Origin: Kibdelosporangium sp. MJ126-NF4
Lineage (GTDB): Bacteria; Actinomycetota; Actinomycetes; Mycobacteriales; Pseudonocardiaceae
NCBI RefSeq assembly: GCF_000826545.1
Contig: NZ_CDME01000001.1
Coordinates: 1 to 64,000 of the forward strand
DNA length: 64,000 nt
Direction of reading: 5' to 3'
Below, piece by piece: positions 52,127 to 61,690 of the stretch. Below the pieces are notes generated by a model. The model was given only the letters and a program-made list of their open reading frames with translations. It made no database searches and had not been told where the DNA came from. The translations under genes were made by a program, and so were the position numbers. Each line of letters begins with the position of its first letter. Positions within the stretch are counted from its first letter, which is position 1.

Positions 52127-52789
52127 ATGCGTGAGGCCTACCGTGACCAGCTGGGTCAACTTGCCGATCAGCTGGCCGACATGTGTTCCATGGTCGGCGA
52201 CGCCATGTCGTCCGCCACAAAGGCGCTGCTGGAGTCCGACCTGGCGCTCGCGGAGCAGGTGATCGGCGACGACTCGAAGGTGGACGACGCCCGCGCGAAA
52301 GCAGAGGAAGAGGCCTACGCGCTGCTCGCGCTGCAGGCGCCGGTCGCCACCGACCTGCGGACCGTGCTCGCGGTCATCCACGCGGCGGAAAGCCTCGAGC
52401 GAATGGGCGATCTCGCACTGCACGTGGCAAAGGCCGCACGCAGGCGACACCCGAACCCAGTCCTGCCAGAAGCAGTGCGGCCCTACTTCGCCGAGATGGG
52501 CAAGATCGCCTGCAAGATGGCAGCGCAGGCCGAGCAGGTGATCCGAACGCAGGACATCGACCTCGCCCGAAACCTCGACGAGACCGACGACGAGATGGAC
52601 GACCTGCACCAGCACCTGTTCACCGTGCTGATGGACCGCGAATGGCCGCACGGAGTAGCCGCCGCCGTCGACGTAACGCTGCTCGGACGCTTCTACGAGC
52701 GGTTCGCCGACCACGCGGTGTCGGTTGCCAAGCGCGTCGTGTTCGTCGTGACAGGCAAGATGCCCGGATACAGCTCAGACGACGTGTAA
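52127..52789 (+). CDS. phoU: Phosphate-signalling protein PhoU
   Basis: 220 residues, two PhoU three-helix repeats with the metal-binding motifs DDSKVDDA and DETDDEMDDLHQ and typical VATDLRTVLAVIH and RFADHAVSVAKR. It links the Pst transporter to the PhoR-type kinase to shut off the phosphate response. The pst and two-component genes are not in the window, so it stands alone here, about 70 bp after the LCP gene. Confidence 0.95.
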   Translation: MREAYRDQLGQLADQLADMCSMVGDAMSSATKALLESDLALAEQVIGDDSKVDDARAKAEEEAYALLALQAPVATDLRTVLAVIHAAESLERMGDLALHVAKAARRRHPNPVLPEAVRPYFAEMGKIACKMAAQAEQVIRTQDIDLARNLDETDDEMDDLHQHLFTVLMDREWPHGVAAAVDVTLLGRFYERFADHAVSVAKRVVFVVTGKMPGYSSDDV

Positions 52790-52899
52790 CTCGCACGAGC
52801 AACCACCACGCCCAAGGACAGTCCCCACCCGAGGCCCGGCAAAGGCGCCACTGAAGTCGGCGGCCCACGTTCGCAGCCGACCTGTCAGCACACATGCCT

Positions 52900-53112
52900 A
52901 CCGCCGCAGCGCCGCGCGCGTATGAGCGCACCACAGCGGCTCGCGCGCATGCGCGGTCGGGGGTATTGGTGGCTCGGGCGTATGCGCGGCTCAGGTGTGT
53001 TGGTGGCTTGCGCGCTAGCGCGGAGGGGTGCTTCGGGTGTGTTCCCTTCCGTATGGCCTGGGCGCAGCCAAACCACGACGGGTCAGGAGGTCGGCCTACG
53101 CAACCCAAGCCA
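52900..53112. repeat. Left arm of long palindrome with degenerate repeats
   Basis: Read on the minus strand outward from the IS, this is TAGGCCGACCTCCTGACCCG and onward. 89 bp (about 53008-53096) are identical to the right arm at 54901-54989, followed by diverging units of the GCGCATACGCGCGAGCC type up to about 52905. No gene is supported between phoU and the IS. Confidence 0.8.
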
Positions 53113-53178
53113 CAGCAATGCCGCGTAGTTAGCGTTTTAGCTGGTCGGGCAAGTTGTGGCGAGTTCAAGATCGACAAG

Positions 53179-53240
53179 GCAACGGGACTCCTTGTAGAAC
53201 TGGTGATCTTCCACAATCGCCTGTTCAGGAGCCCCGTTGC
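53179..53240 (+). promoter_or_regulatory. Hairpin sequestering the transposase ribosome site
   Basis: GCAACGGGACTCCT (53179-53192) pairs with AGGAGCCCCGTTGC (53227-53240) with one A-C mismatch. The 3' arm contains the AGGAG ribosome site and ends immediately before the GTG start, so long read-through mRNA would be poorly translated. Confidence 0.65.
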
Positions 53241-54869
53241 GTGTCCAGTCTGCCATCGTCTCGATCATGTGCCGTGTCCGGTCGTTCAGTGGACGTGTTC
53301 GCCGCTGGCCATCTGGGTGAGCTGACCCAGTATCTGCCAGTCGAACTGGTGGATGACGTGCTGGCCCAGACCAAAACCACACAGCGCCGGTTACGTGACC
53401 TGCCCTCCCGGGTCGGGGTGTACTTCCTGCTGGCGCTGGGGTTGTTTCCCGGGCTGGGATACCTCAGGGTCTGGGACAAACTCACCGCCGGACTGCCCGG
53501 GACGCGACGTCCGTCGGAGAAGGCCCTGCGCGATCTGCGGCGCCGGTTGGGACCCGCGCCGCTGCGCGCGTTGTTCGACATCCTCGCCGGACCGATAGGC
53601 CAACCCAGAACACCGGGAGTGTGTTACCGAGGGCTGCGCACGGTCGCGTTCGATGGGCTGAACTCAGTGAAAGTCCCGGACACCGACCGCAACCGCGGCT
53701 GGCTCGGCCGGATCAAATACCACTTCGGCTGGGCTGGGTATCCCACCCTGCGAGTGATGGCCCTGGTCGAGACCGGCACCCGGGCACTGCTGGGCGCGAG
53801 CCTGGGCAGCGCGGACAACCGCGACGAACTGAAGCTGGCCACTGACCTGCTCGGCTTGCTGCGGCCAGGGATGCTGATGCTCGGCGACCGGGCATTCGAC
53901 GCCAACGCCTTCCTCAACCGTGTCGCCCAGACCGGCGCGATGCTGCTCATCCGCTCCAGAAACACCCGCAAACCACGAGTACTGCGCCACCTCCCGGACG
54001 GGTCCTACCTGTCGCTGGTGGACGGCATGAAAGTCCGGATCGTCGAAGCCGCGGTGGTCATGACCGGCACCGACGGCAGCCGGACCGGTGACCGTTACCG
54101 CCTGATCACCACTCTGCTCGATCACCACCGCCACCCCGCGACCGACCTGGCCAAGCTCTATCACGAACGCTGGGAAATCGAGACCGCGTTCCTCGCCCTG
54201 CGCCACACCATCCTCAAAGGACACATACTGCGCTCCGGCGACCGGCCCGGCCTGGAACAAGAACTCTGGGCCCTGCTCACCGTCTATCAACTGCTGCGCA
54301 TGGCGATGGTCACCGCGACCGAAACCCAGCCCGGCACCGACCCCGACCGGGCCAGCTTCACCACCGCCCTGGAAACCGCCCGCGACCAACTCACCGCCGC
54401 CCACGCAATCCACCCCACCGAACCAGTCGACCTACTCGGCGCCATCGGCCGAGCCATCCTGCGCACACTGCTACCCCCACGCCGTCCCCGCTTCAGCGCC
54501 CGCACCGTCAAATCCGCCACATCCCGCTACATCACCCGCGACGACACCCGCCCCACACACTCCACCACCGTCACCAGCATCGACATCACCCCGCGCACCC
54601 CACCCCTGACCCCACCCCCACCACCACGCCCACCCCGCGACCGAACACCCCAACCCAACACCCGCAGAGCACAGGTCATCCAACTCATGAACACCCAACC
54701 CAACCACGCCTGGAACGGCAGACACCTCGCCCAACAACTCGGCATCCCACCCCGACACCTCCTCACCCAACTCGCCGAATGGACACGATGGGGCCACTTC
54801 ACCAAAACCACCAAAGGCCACTACACCCTCACCCACCCACCCACCTCGACAACACCACCAACCCCCTAA
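53241..54869 (+). CDS. IS4-family DDE transposase
   Basis: 542 residues. An N-terminal IS4 domain, then the RNase H-like core with D138 (AFDGLN), D216 (LGDRAFD) and the YREK-type motif Y307, R310, E314 (YHERWEIE). A long C-terminal Pro/Thr-rich linker ends in a helix-turn-helix-like segment (NGRHLAQQLGIPPRHLLTQL). GTG at 53241 follows AGGAG. Codon use after residue 440 is strongly C-biased. Confidence 0.9.
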   Translation: MSSLPSSRSCAVSGRSVDVFAAGHLGELTQYLPVELVDDVLAQTKTTQRRLRDLPSRVGVYFLLALGLFPGLGYLRVWDKLTAGLPGTRRPSEKALRDLRRRLGPAPLRALFDILAGPIGQPRTPGVCYRGLRTVAFDGLNSVKVPDTDRNRGWLGRIKYHFGWAGYPTLRVMALVETGTRALLGASLGSADNRDELKLATDLLGLLRPGMLMLGDRAFDANAFLNRVAQTGAMLLIRSRNTRKPRVLRHLPDGSYLSLVDGMKVRIVEAAVVMTGTDGSRTGDRYRLITTLLDHHRHPATDLAKLYHERWEIETAFLALRHTILKGHILRSGDRPGLEQELWALLTVYQLLRMAMVTATETQPGTDPDRASFTTALETARDQLTAAHAIHPTEPVDLLGAIGRAILRTLLPPRRPRFSARTVKSATSRYITRDDTRPTHSTTVTSIDITPRTPPLTPPPPPRPPRDRTPQPNTRRAQVIQLMNTQPNHAWNGRHLAQQLGIPPRHLLTQLAEWTRWGHFTKTTKGHYTLTHPPTSTTPPTP

Positions 54870-54885
54870 CTACGCGGCATTGCTG

Positions 54886-55540
54886 CGGGTCGGTTTGGGT
54901 AGGCCGACCTCCTGACCCGTCGTGGTTTGGCTGCGCCCAGGCCATACGGAAGGGAACACACCCGAAGCACCCCTCCGCGCTAGCGCGCGAGCCGCCAGCA
55001 CTCCTGAGCCGCGCATACGCGCGAGCCACCAAGCCGACGCCGAGCAATCGCGGGGCACCGCAGCAGGGGCTCGCGAGCCACCGGTTCGGGGTCGAGCAAC
55101 GGCCGCGTACACCGTGGGCGCGAGCCACCAGCACCCCTGACTGCGCTTGCGTATGAGCCACCGGCACCTCCGCTGCGCTTGCGCGCGAGCCGCCAGCACC
55201 CCTGACCGCGCATACGCGCGAGCCACCAAGCCGTAGCCGAGCGATCACGGGGCACAGCAGCCGGGGCGCGCGAGCCACCAGCAGTCCCGATGCGCTGGCG
55301 CGAGCCACCAGCGCCCTCGAACTGCGCTTGCGTATGAGCCACCGGCACCTCCGCTGCGCTTGCGCGTGAGTCACCAGCACCCCGACCGCGCATACGCTCA
55401 AGCCATCAAGCTGCGGCCGAGCGATCACGGGGCGCGGCCGCCGTGGTGCGCGAGCCACCAGCACCCTGACTGCATGGCGCGCGAGCTACCGGTTCGAGGC
55501 CGAGCAATGGCGAGGCACAGCTGTGGTGCGCAAGCCACCT
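54886..55540. repeat. Right palindrome arm and higher-order degenerate repeats
   Basis: After the 89-bp arm, the sequence is built from short units such as GCGCGAGCCACCAGCACCCC and GCGCATACGCGCGAGCCACC. A longer unit of about 181 bp repeats (CTGCGCTTGCGTATGAGCC at 55141 and 55323) with a third partial copy near 54986. No coding potential is credible. Confidence 0.8.
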
Positions 55541-56072
55541 GGCCGAGGTGGCGTGGGGATGCAACGAAGGCCACCTTGGTTGCAGCGGGTGCACCGAAGG
55601 CCACCTTGGTTGCACGTGTCAGCCCATAGTTGCGTGTGTCAGCGCGGGGTTGGCGGGCGGGCGGCGTTGGCGGGGCGGCGGCGGTTGGCGTAGCTAGATC
55701 CCTCGGAGAGAGACTTGGTTTGAGAGTGGCCTGTTCCCTGGCCCGGCTGGGCGCGCAGCGCCCGGCCAGGGGCAGCGCCCGGCCAGGGGCAGGGCCGGAT
55801 GCTGGTGAAAGCCCAAGGTGCCCAGCGCTGGGTCGAGAGGAGCTCGCACCGTGGGGGGTTTGGGGGGCTCGGCCCCCCAAAATAATCGAGGTCCGAGCCG
55901 AGGGAAGCGAGCGAAGCGAGCGACTAAGGCTCGGAGCGTAGGACGTCCCCGCTCGACCCGGCTGGGGGTCCCGGGGAGCGGGGACGTTTGGCTCGCCGAG
56001 GGGGAGGGGGCGAGCATCCATAGAGTAGCGCGTCGGCGACTGTGCGTGCCAGTGGTCGTTGCTAAATCGCGT
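55541..56072. repeat. Mixed repeats including G-rich element copy 2 (55801-55886)
   Basis: At 55563-55614 a 22-bp segment, CGAAGGCCACCTTGGTTGCA, is present twice in tandem. A GCCCGGCCAGGGGCA duplication lies at about 55760-55790. The 86-bp G-rich element at 55801-55886 is nearly identical to 371-456 and is followed by an AGCGAGCGAAGCGAGCGA tract. I see no gene here. Confidence 0.75.
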
Positions 56073-57227
56073 TCACAATGTTGGCTGTCCGAGTGAATGA
56101 CTGTCGAGGGCTTGGCTTGGGGTGTGACCTGCGTGGAGGAGGTTCGCCAGGTCGGCCGCGACTCTTGGGGCTGCGAAGGAGGTGCCGCTCCAGCGGGCTA
56201 CTCCGTATTCGCGGGCTTCTGTGCCGGGGGCTACGCCCTCTGTGTTTGTGGTGAGGCGGACGTGACTGGATGTGATGTCCACGCCCGGCGCTGTCGCGTT
56301 GACCCAGGGGCCTCGGTTGGAGAATGCCGCGATTGTGCCGGTTTCGTCGGTTGCTGCGACGGCGATGACGTCGTTGAGGGCTGCTGGCCAGAAGGGGCGG
56401 CTGCTTCCGCTGTTTCCCGCTGCCGCGACGATCACTGTGTCCCCGCTGCGGGTGAGTTCGTGTTCGAGGATGGGTGGGCACTGGTTGTCTGCGGTGTAGC
56501 AGCCTGAGGTGATCAGTGTGATGTCTATGTGGCCTCGGGCTCGGGTTGCTCCGATGGCCGCTGCGACTGTTGCGTCGTCGGTGATGCCCATGGAGCTCAG
56601 GACTCGGTGGTGGCGGATGGTGACGCCTGGCGCTCCGGTGATCAGGACGCCTGCGACGAAGGTGCCGTGGCCTGCTTGCCAGTCGGGGGTGCCGTCGGTG
56701 TCGTGGTCGAGTATTTCCGGGTGCAGGCCCCATTCGGTGAACCATGGTCGTGCGGCGAACCAGGGGTGTGGGTCGAGTCCGGTGTCCAGTACCGCGACGG
56801 TTACGGGTGGGTCCCATGTTTCCTGTGCGGGTGGGCGGGGTGTCGGTATGTCGATTTCCGGTCCGCCGATCCACACTGGTGTGCCGAGCATGATCGGTGT
56901 GCCGATGTGGACGTGGTTGGGGGCCGCGCGCCATCGGCCGGTGATGTCGGCGGCGACTTCCACTGGGCGTTCGCGCAATTCGTCCCGGAGGATGATGCGT
57001 CCACTTGGCTCAATGCGGTCGACCCACCGGCGCAGTTCGTCCGAGACCGGTTGGACCGCGTCGGGTTCGACGATGATTTGTCCCGCGCGGACAAGGCATT
57101 CGCGCGGCCCGTCTGGATCGTGCAAGACAAGGTCCGGCATGCGCCACTGCCATCTGCCCACCCATTCGGACAGGCGCATCGTGCGTTGAGTGTCCACGAA
57201 GGACACAGTGGCCGGATATCGGGGCAC
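56073..57227 (-). CDS. Subtilisin-like serine protease (S8) without signal peptide
   Basis: 384 residues. Catalytic Asp in VAVLDTGLD (about 146), His in GHGTFVAGV (about 187), the oxyanion Asn in AAAGNSGSS and Ser in WSGTSFAAPRVA (about 346). The first 110 residues are beta-rich without a signal peptide or membrane helix, so it is probably cytoplasmic or exported by another route. GTG at 57227 is chosen; ATG at 57179 would cut the N-terminal fold. It borders the repeat island. Confidence 0.88.
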   Translation of the reverse strand: MPRYPATVSFVDTQRTMRLSEWVGRWQWRMPDLVLHDPDGPRECLVRAGQIIVEPDAVQPVSDELRRWVDRIEPSGRIILRDELRERPVEVAADITGRWRAAPNHVHIGTPIMLGTPVWIGGPEIDIPTPRPPAQETWDPPVTVAVLDTGLDPHPWFAARPWFTEWGLHPEILDHDTDGTPDWQAGHGTFVAGVLITGAPGVTIRHHRVLSSMGITDDATVAAAIGATRARGHIDITLITSGCYTADNQCPPILEHELTRSGDTVIVAAAGNSGSSRPFWPAALNDVIAVAATDETGTIAAFSNRGPWVNATAPGVDITSSHVRLTTNTEGVAPGTEAREYGVARWSGTSFAAPRVAADLANLLHAGHTPSQALDSHSLGQPTL

Positions 57228-57425
57228 TCGCCCAGTCGCACTAGAAGGATCACCCAGTTCGGTGAATACGACGGACTGTGATCATCGCCGAATGGACACA
57301 CCGGGGTCAGACAACGAGATCCGCCTTTCCGGGCGGCGCTTGCGAAGCTAGGGTTCAACCGGTGATGTGATTGCGCTCATCGCGCAGCGGTGTTTTTCGG
57401 GTCAGTGGAAACGGTGGTGGTCCTG

Positions 57426-58376
57426 GTGGCCGGCTCGGGTCAGGCGCATGGCGCCGACACGACGCTGCGTCGCCTTGTCATGCGGTTTCTGCTGCTGGCC
57501 GGGTTCACCGCGGCGGGCTGGCTGGCCACTGTGGTGCTCACCGGTGGCACCGCGTCGGCCGATCTGATCACCTTGCCCAAGGTTCCGGGACTGTCATCGG
57601 ATCAGGCGAAGTCGTCCACACCGAAGGACGAGTCCGGCCATGGTGACCTGGTCGGCGGTCTGCTCGGCGGCGTGACGTCGACGGTCAACAACACGCTGGC
57701 CACCGTCACCACGACGGTGACCTCCACTGTCGACATGGTGACCAAGACGGTCGAGACGACGGTCAACGGCGTTACGAAAACCGTCACCACGGTGGTCGAC
57801 GAGGTGGCGAAGGTCCCGGGGAAGGTCCTGACGCCACAGCCGCCGAGCAACAACGACGATCACGACGGTTCGCTGTTGCCCAAGCCGGTGACGGACTTGC
57901 TCACGCCGCAGCCGAAGACGCCAAGCCAGGGCAAGGACACCATCACCGACCGTGCCGCCAACGAGACCGCCGTCGAGACTGCCGCACCCGCGGCGACTCC
58001 GGTGGTTGTCGTCGCGCCGACGGTGACGGCTGAGGCCCTGGAGCCTGAGCACCCGCGTCTGCTGCAGGAAGCCCGCCGGACGCAGGAGCTGGTTGCCCCC
58101 GCTCCCGCGGTCCGGGCGCTGACCACCGCGCAGAAGGTCGCTCCCGCCGACAACACCCCTGGCCCGCGGCCAGGCCCACAAGCTCCGGTCGCGCCTGCCA
58201 CGCCCGCCCCGACCGCGTCGGCCGGTGGCAACGGCGGCTCCGACGTACGAGCCATCCTCGCCGTGTTGACTCCGCAGACCCTGCTGACTCCGCCGCAGGC
58301 CGGTCTGCCGCGTTCGGACGAGTCGTTCGCCGAGGTCGGCCGCAGTGCCGGCCTTCCGGCCACGCCCCCAGACTGA
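57426..58376 (+). CDS. Exported Val/Thr- and Pro-rich protein, unknown
   Basis: About 316 residues. After a short basic segment a hydrophobic signal/anchor (FLLLAGFTAAGWLATVVL) is followed by a Val/Thr tract of short repeats (TVTTTVTSTVDMVTKTVE, then NGVTKTVTTVVDEV) and a Pro/Ala/Gln-rich tail. It looks like a secreted or surface-attached filamentous protein without enzyme motifs. The start is uncertain: GTG 57407 or 57426, or ATG 57480. Confidence 0.65.
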   Translation: MAGSGQAHGADTTLRRLVMRFLLLAGFTAAGWLATVVLTGGTASADLITLPKVPGLSSDQAKSSTPKDESGHGDLVGGLLGGVTSTVNNTLATVTTTVTSTVDMVTKTVETTVNGVTKTVTTVVDEVAKVPGKVLTPQPPSNNDDHDGSLLPKPVTDLLTPQPKTPSQGKDTITDRAANETAVETAAPAATPVVVVAPTVTAEALEPEHPRLLQEARRTQELVAPAPAVRALTTAQKVAPADNTPGPRPGPQAPVAPATPAPTASAGGNGGSDVRAILAVLTPQTLLTPPQAGLPRSDESFAEVGRSAGLPATPPD

Positions 58377-58858
58377 TCTCCCGTTTTCGCGGCATAACTC
58401 TGCCCTGAGTTCGTCTCACCTTGGGCGAGGTGTGTCCCGGGTTTCGCTGCCTACGTCACAGCGAAAACCACCCAGAGCCACCCGACCTGCCGACCGCGCC
58501 CGGTCAGGTCGGGACCTGGGCCCCGGCGCCGCGATGCCCCCGCGGCTCCGGGGCTCCCCACTGGCTGCCACGCCTGGCCGGCACAACGAGGGGCTGTGCC
58601 GACCACTCGCAGGACGAGCGGCCAGAGTGTCCGATCGGGTGTGATGGCACCCGAGGAGACACGCCCGTGCGCCGGATGGTGCCGCGACGACCAACAGGTC
58701 GAAGCGGTTACGCCATCCGGCGCACTGCTTTCTACAGCGTCTGAGGGTACGTTGACTAGCCCTGATCGGATGCACTGCCTGTACCCGAGTTCTGTTTGTG
58801 ACCTAGGAAGCACCGATATCGCCCGGTGTGAGCACTCTGTGCCCAATAGGCTGGCTTT

Positions 58859-59758
58859 GTGGGAAGTCTGCTATGGCTGGCGCTCGCCCTTGCGGTCGCC
58901 GGGGCGATGCTCAACGGCATCGGGGCGTTGTGGCAGAACACCGCTGTCCGTGACAAGCAGAACGGCAAGCTGGTCAGCATCGCCGCGTTGCTGGACCTGC
59001 TGCGCAACCGCCGTTGGCTGATGGGCCAGCTGGCCGTCGTGGTCGGCAGTGGTCTGCACTTCGGCGCCCTCGCGTTCGCGCCGGTCACGGTCATCCAGCC
59101 GATCGGTGTCCTCGGCATCGCGGTGACCACGGTCGCCACCGCCAGGCGGGACCGCAACAACCCGTCGCTCGGCACCTGGCTGGCGCTGGCCGCGATCGTG
59201 CTGGGAGTCGGCGGCTTCACCTCGCTGGCCGCGTCGAACGCCCAGGTCACGCGCGTCTCCGACGAGACAGCGGTGCTGATCGCGATGATCGTCGGTCTGC
59301 TGCTGATGGTGCTGGGACTGGTCGGCAGCATCGGCCACGGCCTGGTGCGCTGCCTGGCGTTCGCGGCGGGCGGTGGGGTGGTGTTCGGCTTCGCCTCCGT
59401 GGTGATCAGGCTCGCGGCCCTCAGCCTCGAACACGGCAACCCCACCGACTTCCCGACCGGGTCGCTGATCGGCGCGATCCTGTCCATCCCGGTCGCGGTC
59501 TGGTTCATCCAGCAGGCACACGCCAGTGGCCCGCCGGACCTCGTCGTGGCGGCGCTGACGCTGGCCGACCCGATCGTCGCGATCGGCATCGGCTACGTGG
59601 CGCTCGGTGAAGGCGCGACGACGTCGACGATCGCGACACTGGCCGAACTGGTCTGCTTCCTGCTCGCCGCGCTGGGCATCGTGATGCTGCCGAGGATGCG
59701 GCGCAAGCAGGGCACGTCGACCGTCCACTCGCACGCGGCCCAGTACTCGGAGAGCTGA
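58859..59758 (+). CDS. DMT-superfamily membrane transporter
   Basis: 299 residues with about nine to ten helices, similar to NIPA/EamA-type proteins (NGIGALWQNTAV, GALAFAPVTVIQPIGVLG, LADPIVAIGIGYVALGEG). Substrate unknown. GTG at 58859 gives the membrane start. Its stop overlaps the next ATG as TGATG. Confidence 0.87.
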   Translation: MGSLLWLALALAVAGAMLNGIGALWQNTAVRDKQNGKLVSIAALLDLLRNRRWLMGQLAVVVGSGLHFGALAFAPVTVIQPIGVLGIAVTTVATARRDRNNPSLGTWLALAAIVLGVGGFTSLAASNAQVTRVSDETAVLIAMIVGLLLMVLGLVGSIGHGLVRCLAFAAGGGVVFGFASVVIRLAALSLEHGNPTDFPTGSLIGAILSIPVAVWFIQQAHASGPPDLVVAALTLADPIVAIGIGYVALGEGATTSTIATLAELVCFLLAALGIVMLPRMRRKQGTSTVHSHAAQYSES

Positions 59759-60579
59759 TGACCTTCCAGGCAGGCATCGTCGACACCAGTCTGAGTCGGC
59801 GACTGATCAAGGCACGCGCGCTGTACTGGGCGGCGTTCGTGGGTGTGCCACTGGTTCTCGCCGTCGTCGGGGCGCTGCTCGCCTACCAGCCGGAGGCGCT
59901 CGGCGTCCATGTGCGGAGGCCGTCGGTCAAGTCCTACGGGCTGGCGGTCGTGTTCGTGGTGATGGTCGTCGGTTCCGGCGCGATCGGCTGGTTGGTGCGC
60001 AACCGCCCGAGGGTGTGGGTCAACGTGGCGAGTGGGGTCGGGCTGGTCGTCGGCGCCCATTTCGGCCTGGTGGCGGTGATGGCTCTGCGGGCACAGGGCG
60101 CCATGGTGATGGTCTTCCTCGTCACGATGCTGTGCTGCTCGCTGGTCGCGTTCGCCGCACGCCGGGTCCTGCTGCACCCGTTGACGCCGGACCTGGCGGG
60201 AACGGCGCTGCACGTGCCGGTGTGGGTGCGGGGCAACGCTTCGGTGAGCCTGACGGTCGGTCATGACAAACTCACCCTGCGCCGGACCAGCAAGTCGGCG
60301 AAGTTCGCCGTCAAGCACGAGCTTGGCCGGGTCCGTGCCATCGAGGTGGGCCAGTTCCCCGAGGACACGCGGGTTTCGGTCACACTCGGCGACCCAGGGG
60401 AGCCCGACCCGGCCAAAGCCGACTTCGCGGCGGACGCGGGACCGACCCTCCGAGTGCGTTTTCCCGATCACGTCATGGAGATCCCGGTGCGGGAGCCCGA
60501 CGCGATGGCCGAGCTCCTGCGGCGGCGCGTGGACAGCGCCAAAATCAATGCCAGCCCGGCCGGGAACTCCGTACTCTGA
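59758..60579 (+). CDS. Membrane protein with soluble C-terminal domain
   Basis: 273 residues. Four helices in the first 140 residues, then a beta-rich cytoplasmic domain (about 160-260). Family not recognised. Coupled to the transporter by overlapping codons and followed 6 bp later by an APH-fold kinase, so the three genes form one operon. Confidence 0.8.
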   Translation: MTFQAGIVDTSLSRRLIKARALYWAAFVGVPLVLAVVGALLAYQPEALGVHVRRPSVKSYGLAVVFVVMVVGSGAIGWLVRNRPRVWVNVASGVGLVVGAHFGLVAVMALRAQGAMVMVFLVTMLCCSLVAFAARRVLLHPLTPDLAGTALHVPVWVRGNASVSLTVGHDKLTLRRTSKSAKFAVKHELGRVRAIEVGQFPEDTRVSVTLGDPGEPDPAKADFAADAGPTLRVRFPDHVMEIPVREPDAMAELLRRRVDSAKINASPAGNSVL

Positions 60580-60585
60580 GCGTTG

Positions 60586-61641
60586 ATGACCTTCGTGCCG
60601 GACGTCACTGATTCGGTCGGTCCGGCGCTGCGGGCCAAGCTGGGCACGCCGCGCCCGGTGCGACGCCTGGCCAGCAGCCCGCGCTCCAGGGTCTGGCTGG
60701 TCGAGTTCGACTCCGCGCCCGCCATCGTCAAACAGATCGTCGGCGAACCGGACGCCCTGGCGCGCTACCACCGCGAGGTCACGGCGCTGGGCCTGGCCGC
60801 ACGGGCACGCCAGCCGGTCGTGCCCACCGTGTTGGGCACCGATCCGCAGGCCCGCCTCCTGGTGCTGGAGTACCTCGATTCCCGCGCACCGGAGCAGGAC
60901 TGGATGGTCGACTACGCGGTGGCCCTTGCCCGCCTGCACGCGACCACGACCAGACACGACAACGGGTCGTTGCCGCGGCACACCGGTCCCGGCTCGCGTG
61001 ACGTCGCCGCGTTCCTCGCCCTGGCGCGCGAACTGGGCGTGACCGTTTCATCGCTCGCCCACACGCAGTTGGAGCAGCTGTGCGCGCGACTGGAGGCACG
61101 CGACGGGCATGCGCTTCTGCACGGCGACCCGTGCCCGGGAAACGACCTGCACACCGGCAACGGAGTGCGGTTCGTCGATCTGGAGCAGGCCGCCCTCGGT
61201 GACGGGCTGGTCGAGCTGGCCTACCTCCGGATCGGCTTCCCCACCTGCTGGTGCGTCACCAACACCCCCACGGTGCTGCGGGAGCAGGTCGAGCGCGCCT
61301 ACCACGAGCAGTGGCTGGCCGAGACCGGCGGCGAACCAGCCGGTGACCTGGCCGACGCCTGCGTCGGATGGCTGATCCAGGGCAACGCCTTGGTCGAACG
61401 GGCTCACCGCGACGGCGTCGACCACCTCGCCCGCGTCATGCACCGCGACTGGTCTTGGGGCACCACCACTGCCCGCGGCCGTCTCCTGCACCGCACGGCC
61501 GTCGTCGCGGCCATCGCCGACAACAACACCCCGCTGGCCGAGATCGGCCGTCTGTGCCGCGGCCTGCACGACACCATGGTGCGTCATTGGCCCGAGCTCA
61601 CCGCGAATCCCGTGCCTGTCACGCGAACCCACACGTCCTGA
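60586..61641 (+). CDS. Aminoglycoside phosphotransferase-fold kinase
   Basis: 351 residues. Brenner motif HGDPCPGN and metal-binding VDLEQA are intact; the N-lobe has AIVKQIVGEP. Many APH-fold proteins in actinomycetes act on small metabolites, and there is no sign that this one confers resistance. Last gene of a three-gene operon with a strong terminator after it. Confidence 0.87.
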   Translation: MTFVPDVTDSVGPALRAKLGTPRPVRRLASSPRSRVWLVEFDSAPAIVKQIVGEPDALARYHREVTALGLAARARQPVVPTVLGTDPQARLLVLEYLDSRAPEQDWMVDYAVALARLHATTTRHDNGSLPRHTGPGSRDVAAFLALARELGVTVSSLAHTQLEQLCARLEARDGHALLHGDPCPGNDLHTGNGVRFVDLEQAALGDGLVELAYLRIGFPTCWCVTNTPTVLREQVERAYHEQWLAETGGEPAGDLADACVGWLIQGNALVERAHRDGVDHLARVMHRDWSWGTTTARGRLLHRTAVVAAIADNNTPLAEIGRLCRGLHDTMVRHWPELTANPVPVTRTHTS

Positions 61642-61649
61642 CCGGCCGC

Positions 61650-61679
61650 GCCCGGCCCGGGGTTCGCCCCGGGCCGGGC
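61650..61679. terminator. Hairpin terminator between convergent genes
   Basis: Perfect 13-bp stem GCCCGGCCCGGGG/CCCCGGGCCGGGC with loop TTCG between the kinase and chitinase genes; acts in both directions by position. Confidence 0.85.
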
Positions 61680-61690
61680 TGGTGCCGTGC

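Larger units (their letters stand above)
53113..54885 (+). mobile_element. IS4-family insertion sequence
   Basis: 1773 bp bounded by perfect 20-bp terminal inverted repeats CAGCAATGCCGCGTAGTTAG (53113-53132 and 54866-54885). It holds one transposase gene. No target duplication is visible. It sits at the symmetry centre of a palindromic repeat whose uninterrupted relatives are at 31.1-31.6 kb. The gene is intact, so the element may be active. Confidence 0.88.

Noticed and set aside
55010..55540. CRISPR array
   Set aside because: Repeat units are imperfect, of variable length and without unique spacers of constant size; no cas gene is present.
60586..61641. Antibiotic resistance gene
   Set aside because: The APH fold alone is not evidence of resistance; it lies in an operon with two membrane proteins and shows no specific similarity I can name.
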